DNA of 64,000 bases. Source: Lewinellaceae bacterium. Its GTDB lineage: Bacteria; Bacteroidota; Bacteroidia; Chitinophagales; Saprospiraceae. Shown here in pieces: positions 61,390 through 64,000 of this stretch. The number at the start of each line of letters is the position of its first letter. Position 1 is the stretch's first letter. Position numbers and translations under genes: made by a program. Below the pieces are notes generated by a model. The model was not told the DNA's origin. It did no database searches and was given only the letters and a program-made list of their open reading frames with translations. The stretch spans positions 1-64,000 of the forward strand of contig JACJYQ010000005.1 in the NCBI GenBank assembly GCA_020636025.1. The letters run 5' to 3'.

Positions 61390-63530
61390 TGTGCCAATAA
61401 CCTGCCATTTAACTCCCGCTTTTCCATGCCAAGTGGTGCATAATGGACTTTAAGACCACTGCCACCTCCCGAGTTGAAATAAACCAGCTTGAACATGTGC
61501 CAGCCTCTTTGCAAATTCGCCAATCCGGATTGTTCTGCCATGCCGTGATCACCGTCATTATCCACCACCACATCGCCATCAATAAAGAGCAGGGAGCCGT
61601 CATCTGACTCTGTCCAGAATTTATAGCCACCGGTTTGTTCTATCAATACATAGCCTTTCCATATCATACCGCATTTCCCTTTGCAAAGCGGGTCCAGCTC
61701 GAAATCCATGGCTTCGCCCGATTTTTCCAAAAATCCATTCTGAACAGACTCGGATGTGTATTTGCCATACACTGAATTTACCTGTGCATAGAGACCGGGT
61801 TTTGGTGCTCTGGCCATGTTAATATTGGGTTTTAAATTATACAAACGCACCACCTGTTCACTTTCCTGGCTCATCAACAAACCGCGCTTAAAGGCTTTTG
61901 CTCTTACCTTACAGGCAACAGCCGGAGAAAATGGATATGTATAGGCAGTAGACGTTCCTGTTGGCTCCGAACCATCTGTCGTGTACTTAATGCTGGCATC
62001 TGGCGTGCTGCAACTGATGCTTACCAAAGGCTTCAGGTTATCGGGATCATAGCTCAGATCGATTTCCGGTTTTGCCACGAAATCACCAACACCTGTAATT
62101 TTTAAGCAATAGGCGTAATTGCAGGAATATTTAGACGGGATGTATGGAGGAAGCGAGACTACCAAGTTGCCATTTACATTATCTGCTTTCAGTTTTTGTC
62201 CGGTAGCCAGCAAGCTGACTTCCCCGCCGATACCCGGCAATTGAAGGTCTTTTAAAACCAATTTACCATTGTCCGGCCAAGCTGGGAATATGGCATACAA
62301 AGACTTGGTTTTAGGATTCCAGGTAAAAAACAACTCCTTGGCGGCGTATCCGGGGTCGGGATCAACGGTTTGTTTCAGCAAAGGATCGCCCTCACCTTTC
62401 CAATCGCGGCGTCCTGCACTCCATTGGCAGGTTGTTCTCCAGCGTCTGGTATCGTAAATGGCTTCTCCATTTGCTTTCAGCCATTTCCCGATTTCCAGCA
62501 ACCTCTCCTGCATGATGGGTGGGATATTTCCGTGAGCATCCGGGCCGATATCCAGCAGGAAATTGCCGCCTCTGGAGACTTTATCGATCAAATGCAGCAC
62601 AAGCGATTGTGCGGAATTATAATCCCAGGCGTCTTCTGCTCGGTTATAGCCATAAGAATGTCCCATGCCGCGACTTTCTTCCCAGGGGTGATCTTCAAAA
62701 TCCATATCCGGTTGATACTCGGGTGTATAAATGCCGGCGTGTTTGAAACGAACGCCTACTCCCCAGCGGTCGTTTACCACTACCCGGTTGCGCACACTGC
62801 TTTCATTATATAGCCAGGCAAGAAACTCCGGTGACTTCCATTGCTCGGGTTTTGCTTCCCAGTCGCCATCGGCCCATACTACCCATGGATTGTATCGCTT
62901 CACTACATCATACAGTTGAGGCATGGCGTGCTGACTCGCATACCGCTCTTTGTCAAATTGCCACAATGGGTTAAACCATTCATATAGGGAGAAATACAAG
63001 CCGGGTTTTACGGAGGTTTTGTTCAATGCTGTAAACAGCTCACCCAGCAGATCACGTCCGGGTCCAACTACATCGCTGCTCCATGGGAAGCCCCAGGTTA
63101 GCGATGCCTGTTCGCTTGGCCACAGACAATATCCATCGTGGTGTTTAGAGGTAAGCACCACATATTTTGCGCCTGCATCCTCGAAAAGTTTGGCCCATTC
63201 ATCGGGTTCGAACAAATCTGCTTTGAAATCCTCTGCCAGATCGTAATACGTGCGATTGCCAAAATTCTTTTTGTGATACGCGGCTACAAGTCCGTCGTGA
63301 TTGTTGTTTTCAAGCGAATGCTGGTACCATTCTGCATAGTTCCCTTTTTTGGTAAAGGCCGGCACCGAATACATACCCCAGTGTATGAAGATTCCGAATT
63401 TGGCATCCAGCCACCATTCCGGTGTTGGCCGTGAATCTAGCGATTTCCAATCGGGGGTATATACTTTTTGGGTTTGGGCAAATTGCGGAATTAAAGAAAG
63501 AATGAGTACTGAAAGCAGAAATCGAATCAT
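61386..63530 (-). CDS. GH29 alpha-L-fucosidase-like enzyme with CHB_HEX and PA14 domains
   Basis: 714 residues from MIRFLLSVLI, which begins a signal peptide (about 1-20); the frame is open to 63629. The catalytic barrel (about 25-470) has FGIFIHWGMYSVPAF, VVLTSKHHDGYCLWPS, WVVWADGDWE (candidate nucleophile Asp) and NFLLDIGPDAHGNIP. Then come a chitobiase-type immunoglobulin-like domain (~500-565, SIKYTTDGSEPTGTS) and a PA14 domain (~590-714, WTESDDGSLLFIDGDVVVDNDGDHG), a carbohydrate-binding module. No T9SS domain is present. It removes alpha-L-fucose from glycans, or a related sugar. The gene ends in an overlapping stop with the ATPase gene. Confidence 0.9.
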   Translation of the reverse strand: MIRFLLSVLILSLIPQFAQTQKVYTPDWKSLDSRPTPEWWLDAKFGIFIHWGMYSVPAFTKKGNYAEWYQHSLENNNHDGLVAAYHKKNFGNRTYYDLAEDFKADLFEPDEWAKLFEDAGAKYVVLTSKHHDGYCLWPSEQASLTWGFPWSSDVVGPGRDLLGELFTALNKTSVKPGLYFSLYEWFNPLWQFDKERYASQHAMPQLYDVVKRYNPWVVWADGDWEAKPEQWKSPEFLAWLYNESSVRNRVVVNDRWGVGVRFKHAGIYTPEYQPDMDFEDHPWEESRGMGHSYGYNRAEDAWDYNSAQSLVLHLIDKVSRGGNFLLDIGPDAHGNIPPIMQERLLEIGKWLKANGEAIYDTRRWRTTCQWSAGRRDWKGEGDPLLKQTVDPDPGYAAKELFFTWNPKTKSLYAIFPAWPDNGKLVLKDLQLPGIGGEVSLLATGQKLKADNVNGNLVVSLPPYIPSKYSCNYAYCLKITGVGDFVAKPEIDLSYDPDNLKPLVSISCSTPDASIKYTTDGSEPTGTSTAYTYPFSPAVACKVRAKAFKRGLLMSQESEQVVRLYNLKPNINMARAPKPGLYAQVNSVYGKYTSESVQNGFLEKSGEAMDFELDPLCKGKCGMIWKGYVLIEQTGGYKFWTESDDGSLLFIDGDVVVDNDGDHGMAEQSGLANLQRGWHMFKLVYFNSGGGSGLKVHYAPLGMEKRELNGRLLAH

Positions 63531-63620
63531 AAGACGGTAGTTTAACGGGCAAGGTAAACAATCAATTGTTTTGACATTTTTCGGTGTTGGCAGCGTGGCG
63601 GTATGCAGGTTAGTTTCTTT

Positions 63621-63697
63621 ATTCACCACAGATTACACGGATTTTCACGGATTGCCTTCGGCAATTCTTTCATTAATCTGTGTAAACCGTGGTGAAT
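63621..63697. repeat. 23-bp imperfect inverted repeat with nested hairpin
   Basis: ATTCACCACAGATTACACGGATT (63621-63643) pairs with 63675-63697 (20 of 23 positions). A nested ATTGCC-TTC-GGCAAT hairpin (63651-63665) lies inside. It sits between the cytochrome stop (63731) and the fucosidase start (63530), same strand, so it may end cytochrome transcription. Similar 'CACAGATTACACGGATT' words are frequent in Bacteroidota intergenic DNA. Confidence 0.8.
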
Positions 63698-63730
63698 AGG
63701 ACAAGCATTTCGAAACTTGAAATTTTGAAC

Positions 63731-64000
63731 TTACTGGGATTTACATTTACTCAGGATTTCAGTCACTTCCTCATAACTGAAAGCAGGATTGGCATTTCCC
63801 CAGGAGTTATTGATGTAGTTCAGGAGGTTTGTAATCTGGATATCCGACAAGCCGGGCATACCATCCATTTTTTCGGTAAAAACCCTGCCATTAACCGTGA
63901 TGGTGTCCTCCAAGCCATAACGAATGATGCAGGCCAGTTTATCCCGGTTTTTCGCCAGATAGTCCGCGCCAGCCAGTGGTGGGATCAGGCCAGCAAGCCC
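63731..64000 (-). CDS. cytochrome c domain protein, 3' part (cut by the window edge)
   Basis: The C-terminal 89 residues of a c-type cytochrome; the reading frame stays open to the window end, so the gene continues beyond. Class I features are visible: PPLAGADYL, LACIIRYGL, the haem-ligand region VFTEKMDGMPGL and ITNLLNYINNSWGN. The CxxCH haem site must lie in the missing part. Such domains transfer electrons in the periplasm, often in a lipoprotein or oxidase-associated protein. The internal TTG at 63911-63913 is not a start. Confidence 0.8.
   Translation of the reverse strand, partial: GLAGLIPPLAGADYLAKNRDKLACIIRYGLEDTITVNGRVFTEKMDGMPGLSDIQITNLLNYINNSWGNANPAFSYEEVTEILSKCKSQ

Overview
The window looks like the chromosome of a member of Bacteroidota, most likely a Saprospiria-type organism. 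The evidence is four proteins with type IX secretion (T9SS) type A sorting domains, two giant adhesins with 'gliding motility-associated' type B C-termini, SprB and HYR repeats, a PorP/SprF + PorE-like pair, DUF3857, DUF6089-like and DUF6340-like proteins, carboxynorspermidine decarboxylase, and a few TAnnTTTG-type promoter boxes. The species is not determined. I see no rRNA, tRNA, CRISPR array, intact IS or prophage.

Layout. 0-4 kb: two secreted DUF3857/transglutaminase-fold proteins, the first with its catalytic residues lost. 4.3-11.5 kb: a cytoplasmic trypsin-like protease and an unknown partner, a TPR histidine kinase and response regulator, a secreted CARDB-like protein and a patatin lipase. 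11.6-14.9 kb: a tail-fibre-like secreted protein in tandem with a T9SS-exported zinc metalloprotease. 15-17.5 kb: a SnoaL-like protein and a TMTC-like TPR membrane protein, followed by a 3 x 48-bp twin-hairpin tandem repeat. 17.6-23.2 kb (minus strand): yajC, a DUF6340-like lipoprotein, a membrane protein with a SPOR-like tail, and a periplasmic-binding-protein/pentameric-channel fusion, which is the most striking gene here. 23.5-31.7 kb: Kup potassium transporter, a four-repeat T9SS protein, NspC, an outer-membrane barrel, an alpha/beta hydrolase and a secreted amidohydrolase. 31.8-45.4 kb: a 2,130-residue SprB-repeat adhesin, a second TMTC-like protein, a MOSC protein, PorP/SprF and a PorE-like OmpA protein. 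45.5-49.8 kb: a small secreted protein, a T9SS thioredoxin and Kelch protein, a metallo-hydrolase and an acetyltransferase. 50.4-58.1 kb: a giant HYR-type adhesin with sixteen repeats of near-exact 240-bp period, broken by one frameshift. 58.2-64 kb: a small secreted protein, a P-type ATPase, a GH29 fucosidase-like enzyme with PA14, and the 3' end of a cytochrome c gene at the window edge.

How it fits together. Much of the window serves the cell surface: cargo for the T9SS, the PorP/SprF and PorE-like proteins that help export or anchor type B cargo, and two TMTC-like membrane proteins that might glycosylate exported proteins (inference). The T9SS core (PorK/L/M/N, SprA) is not in the window. 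A second theme is intergenic DNA: at least seven gene boundaries carry inverted repeats built from short reiterated words that differ from site to site, plus a twin-hairpin tandem repeat and a MITE-like element.
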